Positions 40,896-52,301 of a stretch of 64,000 bases of DNA are shown piece after piece. Below the pieces are notes generated by a model, which ran no database searches, had not been told where the DNA came from, and was given only the letters and a program-made list of their open reading frames with translations. Source of the stretch: Meira nashicola (Eukaryota; Basidiomycota; Exobasidiomycetes; Exobasidiales; Brachybasidiaceae); assembly GCA_001600355.1 (NCBI GenBank), contig BCJU01000003.1, positions 748,519 to 812,518 of the forward strand, given 5' to 3'. Numbering within the stretch: the stretch's first letter is position 1; each line of letters begins with the position of its first letter. Position numbers and translations under genes: made by a program.

Positions 40896-42023
40896 GGCTG
40901 TGCGCATACAATAATGCACACGCAGTTCAGCGCGTTTCGAATTTAGACCCTAATGTCTAATTGGTGAAACATTTGTTCGATCAATGAACTCTGTCCCACC
41001 CTGTTTTCATTATAAAGAAGAAGTATGTCGCACAGACATATGCATATGCTCGAAGAGAATAATTTCCGAGATACAGATACATAGTCTTTTTGACAGGCAG
41101 GCATACATAATCTACTTTTACGCCCTAGACTTTCAAACACATTGAGTGGTCGGAATCGGATAGGCGAAAAATGTTCGAGACAAAAGGGAATTCCGCTTTC
41201 CCGAATTGCCTGGCTCTCAAGTGTTTTTCTACACGCGTTTTACACACTCCGCCAATTCCCCCGCAACTTTCTCAAGAGTATTTTTCAAATTACTTGAAAA
41301 AATTCACACGCCCACACCGTTTTGTCACAATGTGTTAAGCCACAATTGCATCCTGATAACCCACTCATTTTAGGTCATGTCAAATATAGACTGATGAGAA
41401 AGATTCTGTTGCAAATAGGGTATTTGTGACTCCAATTGCCGAATAAGAGAAGAATGATTGCAAGAGCAAAAGAGGGTTGAATGTATGCATATCGTTCAAT
41501 GTTCTAATGGTGCTTTGCGAGATAAAGTCGTTAATTCTCGGCTAGAACGAGCAATAGTTGAATAAACCTTATAAAAGTGTAGAAATATGGAACATTGATT
41601 AAAGAATGTTGGCAATAAGGAAGAATACGATTCATCATTGAGAGGTGAATGGGAACATCAATTGACAAGATTGAGAGGAGATTACACGCCAATTGGGGCA
41701 AAAAACACCAACACTAATAACATAATATTGACGCAACAAAATCTTTTAACGAAGATTGCATTTATGATGTATAAGATGAATTATAGGTAGAGCAAAGAAG
41801 GATGGATGAAAATGTTTGTGTATGGAAAACTATATTGTTCAATATTCCAAAGTGCTTCTTGACCGAATGCGATTAAGTTGCAGTCGCTGATTTATAACAT
41901 AGGTCAAGGATAGAATGAGCAACGGTTTGAGTGCACATGATAAATAAAAGTGCAAATACAAGTACAATTGATTGATGGATGAATGTCGGTAAGAAGGATT
42001 GAAGATTGCTTCAATCAATATTC

Positions 42024-43113
42024 CTATGCAGCTGCTGCTGAGCTCGGTTGACCGGTAGATCTGTAAAGAAAATAAGAAAGAATAAGCATTTAAAGTCCAT
42101 CTTTTCAAATATCTTTCATTTACTCACTCGATGATTTGGAGAACATACTGCTTCTCATCAACGAATTGTTCATCATCCTTATCGTTATGGAAATTTGACA
42201 AGAACTGCACCAATCTCTCTCTATTCCTTCGTAAGATATTTTCGATCACTGGTGGCTTTTTGGGATTAGCAACGAAAACTTTGAAAACGTGAAATGCTTC
42301 AAATTGAATATTCTTACTTCGATCTTTCAATAAATTCATCATATCCTTCAAATTATCTTCATTTGAGATATACTTTGTCATAACGTTGAAATTCGTTCTA
42401 TCCAATAAAATCTCTCCTAGTAATTTGAGCGATTGTCTTTTGGTGACATAATTGGGCGAATGCAATAAACCTTTGTACATCGTAAAGAATCGATCGTAAT
42501 TCTTTTCAAGGTATTCGGCAACCATTGGTTTATGTCGTGTAAGACATTCTTTGAAATTAGCGAAAGCGTCGCAAGAGATACCAAATGTCGTCTTTTCGAT
42601 ATGATCAGGGAATGTGTAAAATTTGTCGGAATATAGAAGTATTTTTGCTAGTCCCTCATGTCGTAGCATCTCTCTTAAAATCATACCTGTATTCAGCGCC
42701 ACTTCAGGATTTTCGTATCCTTTCAATGCTGTAAAGATCACTTCTGGCTTTGTAGTCAAATATTCAACCGTTGGCCACCGAGTACCGATCTGCCTCCGTA
42801 ATAAATTGTTGAATATCTGTGAAACGTCTTTCTTTGCTTCAAATTCGAATCGCCAAATGTTTTGGACTAGTAATTGTAGTACATCATTATTGTAAACTTC
42901 TTGTGCTAATTGTGCAACTTGATCAGGTTGTGGTTCATTTTCTCCATCTCCATAAAGGATAAATTTGATTTGAAATAAATTCTTTGAAACTTCTTCACCT
43001 GCTTTTCTCTTTCCTTCTGCGCTAACTCCTGGTGCATCCAATCTTGCTGTTGCTTCACGCAAATTTCTGACCAATTCTGGTGGAGTCTTTTGTTTAGATT
43101 TGAAAAAGTTCAT
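42024..43113 (-). CDS. HYM1: Mo25/HYM1 scaffold protein, two exons
   Basis: Armadillo-like helical scaffold of the MO25/CAB39 family that binds and activates STE20-type kinases in the RAM/MOR polarity pathway. Exon 1 (43113-42128) begins [20 protein letters not shown] and carries the typical [47 protein letters not shown] and [20 protein letters not shown] blocks. The bare ORF stops at QIIE; a 67-nt intron (42127-42061, donor GTGAGT, acceptor TTACAG) leads to a 37-nt last exon (42060-42024) encoding [11 protein letters not shown]. Total 340 aa, the usual family length. Confidence 0.93.
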
Positions 43114-46100
43114 CTTGTTTGATGTTGTTGCTGTTGCTAGTGAAGATGTTCAGAGTTGTCTTTGTAGAGAGATTGTTCTACTGAAGTGGAATATATAGGA
43201 GCTTCTATGCTTTCTTTGATTGTTTGTGACTTTGTTGATTAACTCACTCTGTCGAAACGCTCGGATCTCCTTTCACGTCAGGGTTCCGTTGAAATGTGAT
43301 GTAAATGTGAATCGGACTTGGCAGGTATACGGAAGAAGGTCAAAGCGGTATTCAATGAGATTTGTGATTCTTTACCAAGTTTTGCTAGACGACTGAGCCG
43401 ATGAAAAGAGTGCAGACCTTTCTGTGATTGCTTCGAGGCAAGGTGCAATTCAACTTTTAGACCTTATTTTCTCTATCTGCAGTTTGATTCTTGACACGAT
43501 TATGATGTCGTAATGGACAACTAAAGTATATGTATGCTGTACTTGTTGTTTGTTCGTTGTCAAACAATTTGTATTGAAAGATGGAAACCAAAAAATCAGT
43601 GTAAGCGGTCAAACACTGCCTCTTTAAACGCGTTGACAACAACAACAACAACACCCCGCATACAATCAGAGTCTTTTAGTACGCGGCCTTTTCGCGTTGA
43701 ATATTCTTGTATGCGTGTACATATGTACTTGCGTGCGTGCAATCTTCCATTCAGGGGCTAAAAAACTAAGATCTCAAGAAAAATAAAAATGTCATATTAG
43801 CTAGACTAAGCTAACTAACCGGACTTAGGCCGACCGGAAATAGGAAAAAAAAGAGTATGAAGTTCATGATGGTCATGAGATTATAGAGTGACCTTTTGAG
43901 ATTCAAAGATTCAAGTGACTTAAATCTGCTCAAGGAAAGGATTGGAGAATCAAAATAGTGTGAAATGCAATTTATATTAGAATTAAAAGCTATGAAAGAT
44001 ACAATATTAATATCCATTGGCTTATTTCAGGTTATAGGGTTTCGCAAAGATGAAGTTTAAGTTTGTACATATCTCATATGGTACAATGAGCACTTGTTGT
44101 GACTTGCAAGTGCTAGAGATAAAGCATCCTCTCAAATAAAATTGTCGCCACTGGTTTATAGCTATATTTCAATGTCATTAATTATGCTTAAAATAAAATT
44201 AAAGAAGTTCTCCTCGGGAATACATCAATTATTTATACACAGATGTGTTTATGCACACCTATCGGAGAATTATCTTGCTTGGTCTAGGTATACATATACG
44301 AAACTTAAAAATTGATTAAAACTTTCTCTCTTTCTGCATTATGTTCATACATATACATATATATACAAATTCTTTTCGGCTCGGTTATCGGTTAAGTCTT
44401 ATAGCGACGTACATAATACGACAAGTGTGGGATCAAAGATACAAATTCTAAGCCGCACCATGCGGGATTTGTTTGTCAGAATAAAGGACCGGCTTGATGT
44501 GATAAAAGTGATAATACATACATAAAGGTATTCTTTAAAATCACTCTGCGGCTCGTATTGTCATCGTTTCTAGAATAGATTACACATAATCCTCCGACGT
44601 CCTTTGCATCTCCGAGTCTAACTATAAACCTATGTACTTGTTTTCGAGAAAAAGTGCCTTTGTTTTATTATTGAAATCGTTCATGCAGTGATTGACATTG
44701 AGCAGCTTTTAGCGTCTTAAAATGCTTTTATAGAATCATTCTCAGGCGTTATTAGCGTAAAAATGGGATAAACATGAATATGCAATGAATGCAACATCAT
44801 AGCAGGTTTAAAGTGTATGTGTACTTGCAAGGTAATCAATATCCGGCAAGTTTACCATTAGACTGACTGAATGCCTGCACACATACACATGTCTGTGGCG
44901 TAAGCTCGGATTGTGTGCAGTACATACAATCAATTAACGTACGATCGCGCGGGTATGTAATTCACCGTACACTAGTGTCTAGCTCGCGAACGTGTTGACT
45001 ACAATGATCATTTTACAGAGTAACAAAAGGCATGTACAGTCGTATGAATCTGATTGTACAATTTAATTAAACAAAAGAAAAAAAAAGATGATTATCCGTT
45101 TGTCATTCTTTTAAACAAAGACCGGAGAAAGATGAACAAAACGGACCGTGTTAGGTTAGATTTACTCAGCCATGGCGCAGTGCGTATTGCCCGTAAAATT
45201 GGGAAATTTTAATCGTATATTGGATTGGTAAGGGTTCATGATCGCGAGTCGCGACACTGCCTTTCCGGTTATTTTATTTTTTATTTTATTTTTTATACTT
45301 TTTTTTGTCATTGCGCGGAGACAAGAAAAAAAATAAATACCAAAATAGTGGAAAAGTGCTTATGCATATTATAAACCTACAAACATTATTTGAAACACTT
45401 GTCTTATGCCTCTGATACCTATCAACAAATAACAGACCTTGTGATTTTCCCAGTCTCCGATCCAAGTGCTGTGCATATCCCGTCCGTGTATGAATCAGTC
45501 TCGCGCCTACACACAAAAGAAAGCATGGCATACACACACACACGCATATACACATGTAGAGAGATTTCATATTTCCCTTTCGTCACCATCACATTCAAAT
45601 ACCCCCTTCTTGTTACGATCTGTTACGACCGAGTTTCATCTTTGTATAAAGGTGGCTCTTAACGCTTATCAATTTTAACGACTATGTGAGTAGGTTGTTT
45701 TTGTAGTAGGCATTACTAGGAGGAATGTCAAAAGGAGGTTTTTTTTGCTCGATTAGGGAATTTGGACAGGAGATGGGAAATTTATACATTCACAAAAAAA
45801 ATTGAACCAGCACAGTATCAAATTGCGACATTTTTTTTATCTTCATAAAGAAAAGAGCAGTCTAGACTCAAAGCAACATTTTTATGACGTTCATTTGCGG
45901 TTACTGAAGAAATCAGAGTGTAAATTTGGACTTTTGCGTATCCGATTCAGCGGTTTTGAGATATATTTCGCGTTCCTAGCAAGGCACGTAAATCATGCAT
46001 GCTCGTGATGGGAATATCTACAAATCTTTTGATGAAACATCTAGGTGTGGGGAATTGAGTCGGTTCTACTTCATAAATGCATATCCTGCAAAAATTGAAT

Positions 46101-46306
46101 AAACCCTACCGTTTCTCCTAGGCATGGATCCTTTATGATCAGACAGAAGTACATACTGTCCATGTCTGTGTCGTACTTTGATTGATATTATTGTTTTTTT
46201 CAATCGTGCACGGTTCTCTTGTACACGGTATCGGACGCCAAATTTTTACCAAATGTGCGGATGTTTTACGAGCAAAAATCACTTTTTACTTCCGATGAAA
46301 AAAATG
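43114..46306. other. Gene-poor divergent region of about 3.2 kb
   Basis: Lies between HYM1 (-) and the leader of the MSN2-like gene (+). Contains ACGCGT at 43628-43633, a short CAA run near 43637-43653, many CATATA tracts and CA repeats near 45533. No ORF looks coding. A tRNA-like A box near 45171 was examined and rejected. Probably a large regulatory region for the transcription-factor gene. Confidence 0.4.
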
Positions 46307-46852
46307 TAAACATTTACTGACTATAAACATATCTTCCCCTTTTCTCTCTCTCTTCTTCACAATTCTTCCCATCTGCAAATTGTTGTATTCGCGATTAACA
46401 AAACACGTCTTTGGATTGCACTGATTTTTCTCCTAACCCCGTCCTTATTCGATATTGAACGGCGATCGAAACAATAGTTAACGACTATTACGAATCCGAA
46501 GTCTTTCAAAACGATTTGTATTGCATTCAATACAAACCGTAAGACTATCTGACGAAACAATTCATCCATCAACAAACCTCAAGCTCCTCTTTACGACGTA
46601 TTCATTTTCTAAGCGCCAGCTTTGTGAACATTTTTTCCCACGCTTCAACAACAAACAATCGCCCGCCCATCTATCGCCAATAAGTACATTACTCCTGGAC
46701 GATACACGCTTTTCTCTGATAAGATAAAAAATTTCCGTAAGTAAGCAGCCAAACTTGAGCAAATTTACAGGCCTTTTACTGAGTTTTGTTGCCAACTCCT
46801 ATCCTATTATAGTTTTTCTATTTTTTTTGCAAGCACGCTGAGAAGTTTAAAA
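46307..46852 (+). promoter_or_regulatory. 546-nt ATG-free 5' leader of the MSN2-like gene, possible leader intron
   Basis: No ATG occurs in any frame between the one at 46304 and the start codon at 46853, although such AT-rich DNA should hold about eight or nine. A CT-rich stretch near 46335-46360 may mark the transcription start. A consensus donor GTAAGT at 46737-46742 and a poly-T tract ending in GCAAG (46822-46833) suggest an intron of 97 nt inside the leader. Confidence 0.6.
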
Positions 46853-48706
46853 ATGGAAGATCAATTGGTCATGCATGGCAGTGAAATGCCTTTCTCAGGT
46901 ATGGACTTGCAAAACAATACGCCACCCCTCCTCCTTTCTCCTTCATCAGATCCAAACCAAAATCCATTCTTCTCTTCCTTCAACGACACCACCTTTCAAC
47001 CTTTTTCGTTTGACCTTGTCGAACTTAAACATCATCAACAAAAACATCTTCATCCACGCCGTAGTTCTTCATTCTTACTTGAAGACGACGAAGAGGACGA
47101 CGACTTTTTGTCATCAATCGGAACACCAAGTGGTCGTGGTTCATTACATCCAAGATTCAGTAGCTCATCTACCTCAAGTTCAATCTCATCTGCAACACCT
47201 TCCGAAGCTGATAGTGATCTTTTAGATCGTAATAAAGAAGAAGAAACGGGGCTCTTGCGTATCAAGGAAGCTCTCGATTTCGGATCTCAAGAAGAACTTC
47301 ACGGTGAATCCATGCAGGCACTTGGTTTGGGATTCCGTTTGGATACAACAAACGCTGGCTTGGATTTATTAAAAGGAACGAAAGTTGTTGAATTACAACA
47401 ATCTAATCAAATCGAAACATTTTCTCAAAACAATAGTGCCGCTTTCACCAACTTTAACCTTTCCGACTTTATCTCTGATCACGATCAAGATCAAAGTACA
47501 AACGAAGAACAAACTTCCACACTGCGTGCTAGTCAAATAAACTCCTTCCTTTCCTCTGATCGTTCTGGTTCTGGACAACGCGAAAATACTTCTTCAAGAC
47601 CAGGATTACCAAGCGCATTTTCATCGCCAGCTGATTCACCTCAGATGTCCAGTACATCGTTCATGGTTTCATCCGGAGGCAGGCATTATCCTGCAGGTCA
47701 ACGAAGCTACAGCTTTGCAGCCGGTCAAGGCGGCATTGAAAGTAACAATTTGTTCACCGATAGAGAAGGTACAAGTAGCCGTAATGAGATGGGATCGATT
47801 GATCCTTTATCATGCAATCCCGCTTATATCACTCCAGGTGGCATGGCAGATCCAAGGATGCACAGCCTGGATGATGTTTTCTCTTCGTCCAGCATGCCTC
47901 CTCCTCCAACAAACTTTTACGGAAACATGGACGGAAATGATCAACGTTCCTCTTCGATTAGTTTCCCGCATTATTCTGTTTCCCCTGTGCAAGGTTTGCG
48001 TTCTTTATGGAACGAAGATAACCGTCAAAATGATTTTGCCAATGCAGCTTCTTCGCCTTTGACTGGTTATTCAAGTGCAATGATGAATGCTTCTTTTTCC
48101 GCACCAGGAATGACACCAACGTGTGGCGTGATTCGAAGCAACCGTGCAGCTACTATGTCCTCTTCGCATGCATCATCACCATATGGTAGCCCATTAACCC
48201 ATTCACCTGCAGCAAGTATGGTTCAACAAGCAGCTCTTAACGGTCACATGATCAGCGGTATCATTACCAAACGTAGCCGTGGTCGTCGTGTTCCAAACAA
48301 TCCTGAAGAATTAAACAATTTGGGCAAAAGCGGCAAAGTGTACACATGCAAGGTACCTGGTTGTGGCAAATGCTTCAAGCGTAGTGAACATTTGAAGAGA
48401 CACGTTCGTAGTATTCACACTGACGAAAAGCCTTTTATGTGCCATTGCGGAAAGCGTTTCTCTCGTCATGATAACCTCAATCAACATGCTCGGGTTCATA
48501 CGCAAGGTTCAAGTATTGGCGGAGAAGGTTCATCGTACATGATGAACAGCAACGCTGATGCCGAAACTCCAAGCAGTCTCGCAGCTGTTGGTGAACGATT
48601 ACGCAAAGCCATTCAAAGGGATGAAGAAGATGCGGCTGCCAAGGCTATGGAAAATGAAGACGCATCTCAAGCCAATATTAATGGAATCTTTGGAATGGAT
48701 TCATAA
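46853..48706 (+). CDS. MSN2/MSN4-like C2H2 zinc-finger transcription factor
   Basis: A 617-aa factor with two adjacent C2H2 fingers at about residues 494-552: [20 protein letters not shown] and, after the HTDEKPF linker, [31 protein letters not shown] and SRxDNLxQH are the base-reading helices of yeast MSN2/MSN4 stress factors that bind AGGGG, so STRE-type binding is inferred. The second finger has C-x-C in place of C-x2-C. The first 480 residues are Ser/Asn/Gln/Pro-rich activation-type sequence with an acidic patch (EDDEEDDDF). The region after the fingers holds a short helical segment ([20 protein letters not shown]). Orthology among fungal C2H2 factors is not certain. It sits in the most gene-poor part of the window. 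Confidence 0.85.
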   Translation: MEDQLVMHGSEMPFSGMDLQNNTPPLLLSPSSDPNQNPFFSSFNDTTFQPFSFDLVELKHHQQKHLHPRRSSSFLLEDDEEDDDFLSSIGTPSGRGSLHPRFSSSSTSSSISSATPSEADSDLLDRNKEEETGLLRIKEALDFGSQEELHGESMQALGLGFRLDTTNAGLDLLKGTKVVELQQSNQIETFSQNNSAAFTNFNLSDFISDHDQDQSTNEEQTSTLRASQINSFLSSDRSGSGQRENTSSRPGLPSAFSSPADSPQMSSTSFMVSSGGRHYPAGQRSYSFAAGQGGIESNNLFTDREGTSSRNEMGSIDPLSCNPAYITPGGMADPRMHSLDDVFSSSSMPPPPTNFYGNMDGNDQRSSSISFPHYSVSPVQGLRSLWNEDNRQNDFANAASSPLTGYSSAMMNASFSAPGMTPTCGVIRSNRAATMSSSHASSPYGSPLTHSPAASMVQQAALNGHMISGIITKRSRGRRVPNNPEELNNLGKSGKVYTCKVPGCGKCFKRSEHLKRHVRSIHTDEKPFMCHCGKRFSRHDNLNQHARVHTQGSSIGGEGSSYMMNSNADAETPSSLAAVGERLRKAIQRDEEDAAAKAMENEDASQANINGIFGMDS

Positions 48707-49462
48707 ATTGTTTACTCAAATTATATGAAACAACTGTCATTTCTCAGTCTATAACGCTCCTTTAATATTGAATGTCAACGCTCATTTCTATTTTCGTCTT
48801 TCAATCAAGCTAACGCGGTGGTCGTCATCATCATCAAGTTTCGATCGGTCAATCCGCCTCCACTTTCGATTCTTGCGTTACTATCAGCGCATTTTCGCCC
48901 TTTTTTTAACCATTCCAACTCGGTCTCCTCTCTCCCACAACCGTCTCGCTCTCCGCCTCTCTTGCACTTTTGCAGATTCATCAACAGACCTTATTATACT
49001 CAAGAGACTGGTGTTGATCTACATATTCCCGTGCAAGGAGCGAGTGGACTTTATTTCTAGTTCCGTCTTGTTTCGATGCTTTTCTCAACCCTTCCGCTTT
49101 TTTTCTTGTTCCTGCTTATTTTTTTTGCTATTCTTGCTTTTCCGTCATACATCGTTTTTTTCGATGTATGTGATGATCTCGGACTAGCATATGCTCCTTG
49201 CTCCTCTTTTTTTCTCTCTCCTTCTTTCTCGTAGTGCTATGGACTTGTTCGTTTCTCTCGTCTTCTTGAAGATTTGCAAGCGCATCTACAGTCAGCTCCT
49301 CTTCCCCCTCCCCTCAACCCTTTCTTTTTTTTTGATGTGATGTCAAAAGATTTTTGTCTACTTATATTTACCCCTTGATTTCAATGTCATATATTTCTTT
49401 TAAAAGAACAATGGTTGCTATATGCTATCTAGTACATGTCAAAGAAAAGATTATGATTAAAT
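48707..49462. other. Convergent 3' region, no gene seen
   Basis: 756 bp, strongly C/T-rich on the plus strand. The 139-codon frame at 48768-49187 reflects this bias (Phe/Ser/Leu/Arg) and has no conserved features. Confidence 0.45.
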
Positions 49463-51727
49463 TCATGCTTTCTTTTGATTACTTTTATTAGAAGAAGATC
49501 GTTCAAGGATATCATCAGCCACTTGACAGTATTGTGCCCAACGGGTTGCAAATTTTTGCGCTACTCGACGAGTAACACCATCTGAAGGCGCTCCTTCAAC
49601 GTTATCAGCAGCGATTGTGATGCAAATTCCGTCAGCATAAGTGATAATTCCTATTCCTAAAGTACCTTTACCAGCTTGAGGAGGTGCACAAGCCCAACGA
49701 GTCACTTTTTTATCGGCAAATTCGATTCCATCTTTACTTTGTGGACCGGGAACGTTTGTCACAACGGCAGAAAATGCTTCTAACAATAAATCAACACCAT
49801 ATTTCACAAAAGGACGAAAAGGTACCCAAAGCATACTTGGGAACAAAAGTGGAGCTTGACCTGTAATTTGAACTGCCCAAAAGAAAATTGTTGGTAATAA
49901 GCCTGATTTTAAAACGCGCAATCTACTTGAAACATCGTGTAAGCGTGCGTGCATTGGCTTTGCGCCTAAAGGTAAACCATGTTGTTTGGATGAACCTGAA
50001 TCGGGCAAAGGTAAAAATACTAAACTACCTGTAGACCAATTACGCATATCCCAATTTGCTACTGGACGAATGCTGATTGGAATCATGAGTGCTAATCGTT
50101 GAGGTAAAATTTTATTTGCAAATCTTTGGATTCGAACTCGTAATGTTGGAGCAGGAACTAATTCTTGATGATCACGTTCATCAGAAAGAACATCTGCGAT
50201 AATTGTGCATAAAATATCATTCAAAGTTAAATGACCAAACCAACTTCTTTCTTTTCTACCTAAAGCACGATCGATCCAGCCGCCAGGAACAGGTCCACTA
50301 AAAGCTTTTTGCATTTTGCGAACGTCACTCATAGGCATACGTTCACTTGTTGCAAATTCACGCTTGCTCACTCGAGGACCTGCATAATCACTCGTCAATT
50401 GCAAAGGTCTCCAGCCGTAAAGGATATATTGAGTGGAAAATGTGAAGAGTTGAATGATAGCATTGAATGCATCTATCAAATTACCTATCGACCATATTGC
50501 CCAGAAGAGACCAAACATGATCAATTGTAAAACGATCATATGCCTATACGGATCAAGAGGTTTGAGAGATTTGTGTAATTTAGATGGACGTGCTTTTCCT
50601 CTTCTTGCAGCTTGAATTGTAGCCTTGCCTTCTGTTAACATACGTTCAAGTTCAGGACCAAAGCTTGAAACATAAAGTTGCGACATTACAAAGCCTTGAC
50701 CATCAGCCATACTGTGGTGACCTCTAGTGATCAGAGCACTTCCTTCTTCGTTTCCTGCCTCTTTAAAATTATCAATCACAGCCATTTCCCATAATGGTTT
50801 AGTAAAATCCCAATCGCGGGCTATGAATTCTGCCGTAAATGCGTCTAATTCTTTTCGTCCAGCATGTTGAGGTAAAGAGTATATGCTTATATGACGCTTA
50901 ACATCCCAATTTGGATCATCGACAAAAGTACTTCCATGAAATTTACGACCAGTATTTGTTAAAATTTGACGATATTTAGGAAAGATTTCAACTTGACGTT
51001 TTGCAATTTCTTCTAGAGATTTTAATTCGATTTTACCTTTTAACACAAAAGAAGCAGCACAAACTGGATTAAATGCTGAAACGCTCGATAATAAAATCCA
51101 CATATTATCAATTCCACCGATCGCATCTTTGCGTAATTCCCATTCTTGTTCTAAATGTTCTTCTACCCATAAGCCACGTTGGATTAATTGTCGAGCCCAA
51201 TCGCCCGTCCAACCAGTTTTTTTGCTTTGATCTTCTAAACGATCTTCTAATGAATCTGCTAAGCTCTGTAACTTTTGACCAAGATAAGCAGAAGATATAC
51301 CTCTGATTGGAGTTGAAGTTCCACTGTCATTCATTGGTGTATGCAAACCAGATCTAAAACCTCTTGATGATCTTTTACGAACGTGAGAAGCATTAAATGC
51401 ACCACCATTCTGGGAACTTTTCATGGATGGTGAAGTAGAATCGGACATCTTTCTAACGCCAGTATCAATTCGTAGTCCAGCAGATGTAATTTCTTTGTCT
51501 TCGTCTTTTATAAGTAAATTTGAACTACTATTGTTATTGTAGATCAATTGAGATCTTTTTCTAGATAAAGATGCTAAACGAGCAGATCTACTTCCCTCTA
51601 AAGTTGGTGTATGTACGCGTGAAGAAGAAGGTGTTGAAAAGTTCGAATGTTGTCCTTCGAAAGTTGAAAAAGATTGCGTTTCAAAAGGAGATGATTGATT
51701 AGAAGTAAAATTTTGACTTTCATCCAT
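49463..51727 (-). CDS. Wax ester synthase/diacylglycerol acyltransferase (WS/DGAT) family
   Basis: Acyl-CoA-dependent O-acyltransferase that forms wax esters or triacylglycerol. The 754-aa protein starts MDESQNFTSNQSSPF. After a disordered Ser/Arg-rich N-terminus the WS/DGAT domain begins near residue 200. The catalytic HHxxxDG motif reads HHSMADG at about residues 336-342. FGHLTLNDILCTIIAD matches the NDVxL segment, and NVPGPQSKDGIEFAD and the later GIGIITYADGICITIAADN match the C-terminal WS/DGAT domain. Hydrophobic stretches near residues 405-440 could associate with membrane. The GTG at 51760 is not used as start. Substrate cannot be read from sequence. Confidence 0.87.
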   Translation of the reverse strand: MDESQNFTSNQSSPFETQSFSTFEGQHSNFSTPSSSRVHTPTLEGSRSARLASLSRKRSQLIYNNNSSSNLLIKDEDKEITSAGLRIDTGVRKMSDSTSPSMKSSQNGGAFNASHVRKRSSRGFRSGLHTPMNDSGTSTPIRGISSAYLGQKLQSLADSLEDRLEDQSKKTGWTGDWARQLIQRGLWVEEHLEQEWELRKDAIGGIDNMWILLSSVSAFNPVCAASFVLKGKIELKSLEEIAKRQVEIFPKYRQILTNTGRKFHGSTFVDDPNWDVKRHISIYSLPQHAGRKELDAFTAEFIARDWDFTKPLWEMAVIDNFKEAGNEEGSALITRGHHSMADGQGFVMSQLYVSSFGPELERMLTEGKATIQAARRGKARPSKLHKSLKPLDPYRHMIVLQLIMFGLFWAIWSIGNLIDAFNAIIQLFTFSTQYILYGWRPLQLTSDYAGPRVSKREFATSERMPMSDVRKMQKAFSGPVPGGWIDRALGRKERSWFGHLTLNDILCTIIADVLSDERDHQELVPAPTLRVRIQRFANKILPQRLALMIPISIRPVANWDMRNWSTGSLVFLPLPDSGSSKQHGLPLGAKPMHARLHDVSSRLRVLKSGLLPTIFFWAVQITGQAPLLFPSMLWVPFRPFVKYGVDLLLEAFSAVVTNVPGPQSKDGIEFADKKVTRWACAPPQAGKGTLGIGIITYADGICITIAADNVEGAPSDGVTRRVAQKFATRWAQYCQVADDILERSSSNKSNQKKA

Positions 51728-52301
51728 CACTTCTTCTTTCTTAAACTTTTTTAACCCCACAATGTATCGAAAGATGAATATGAATGTGACGTGAAAAAAG
51801 AAGAAAAAGAACGTGAGAATGTTGTCCTACTGAAAATAGATTACATACAGACGCAGCGCTGCGCGGAGTTACCGAAAGTAGAAACGGAAAAGTTTAAAAT
51901 TCATTGCCCCACCGAAAAACAAAAGAAAGATTCGCGCCAATGTGGAGTTTCAGCTTAGAAGGAGAAAAAAACTTGTCCAGCCGGTTATACGGGTATGCGC
52001 AAGTAACCGCACTGCTTAGATGGACAAGGACCCGCCAACCTTTCTTTCTCCTGCTATGAGTTTACCATATCTTTAGAGATTTAAAAGTCAATCAAGCAGA
52101 ATGAAATTGTCAGAGCATTTGATTTGGAAGATAGTGCGAATAAGTACAACTCTCTTACATTGTTAATACACTGTTGATCAAAAATTGGAAGTAAGGATAA
52201 GCGTTCATTGGGTTGGTGAAAAAGAGAGAGTGTGTGAAAAGTTGCAATGGAATTCAGAAAAGGCGAACGAAAAACATGTTGTTGAGCATCATTATTTTCC
52301 A
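51728..52301. other. Spacer between WS/DGAT and transporter genes
   Basis: 574 bp containing a perfect 12-bp palindrome CGCAGCGCTGCG at 51852-51863, about 125 bp upstream of the WS/DGAT ATG. The rest is promoter and 3' flank of two minus-strand genes. Confidence 0.45.

Larger units (their letters stand above)
39054..42023. other. Gene-poor region of about 3 kb
   Basis: Region upstream of the SABATH-like gene and downstream of HYM1. I see no ORF with protein-like composition and no tRNA or snRNA. It holds a nested inverted repeat at 39530-39568, a perfect 12-bp GC palindrome at 40112-40123, a TATA motif with inverted flanks at 40878-40895 and an ACGCGT at 41233-41238. It probably contains a long promoter or non-coding transcripts; this is inference. 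Confidence 0.45.

Noticed and set aside
45165..45260. tRNA-like A box (TGGCGCAGTGCG) followed by a GGTTCATGATC stretch
   Set aside because: The B-box part deviates from GGTTCRANTCC and no acceptor or T stem pairs. The first bases also recall U4 snRNA, but the following sequence does not match.
46737..46770. 34-nt intron in the leader of the MSN2-like gene
   Set aside because: Too short for spliceosomal removal; if the donor is used, the downstream GCAAG acceptor is more likely.
48768..49187. 139-codon open frame after the zinc-finger gene
   Set aside because: Translation is Phe/Ser/Leu/Arg-rich owing to C/T bias of the 3' flank; no motif, domain or splice context supports it.
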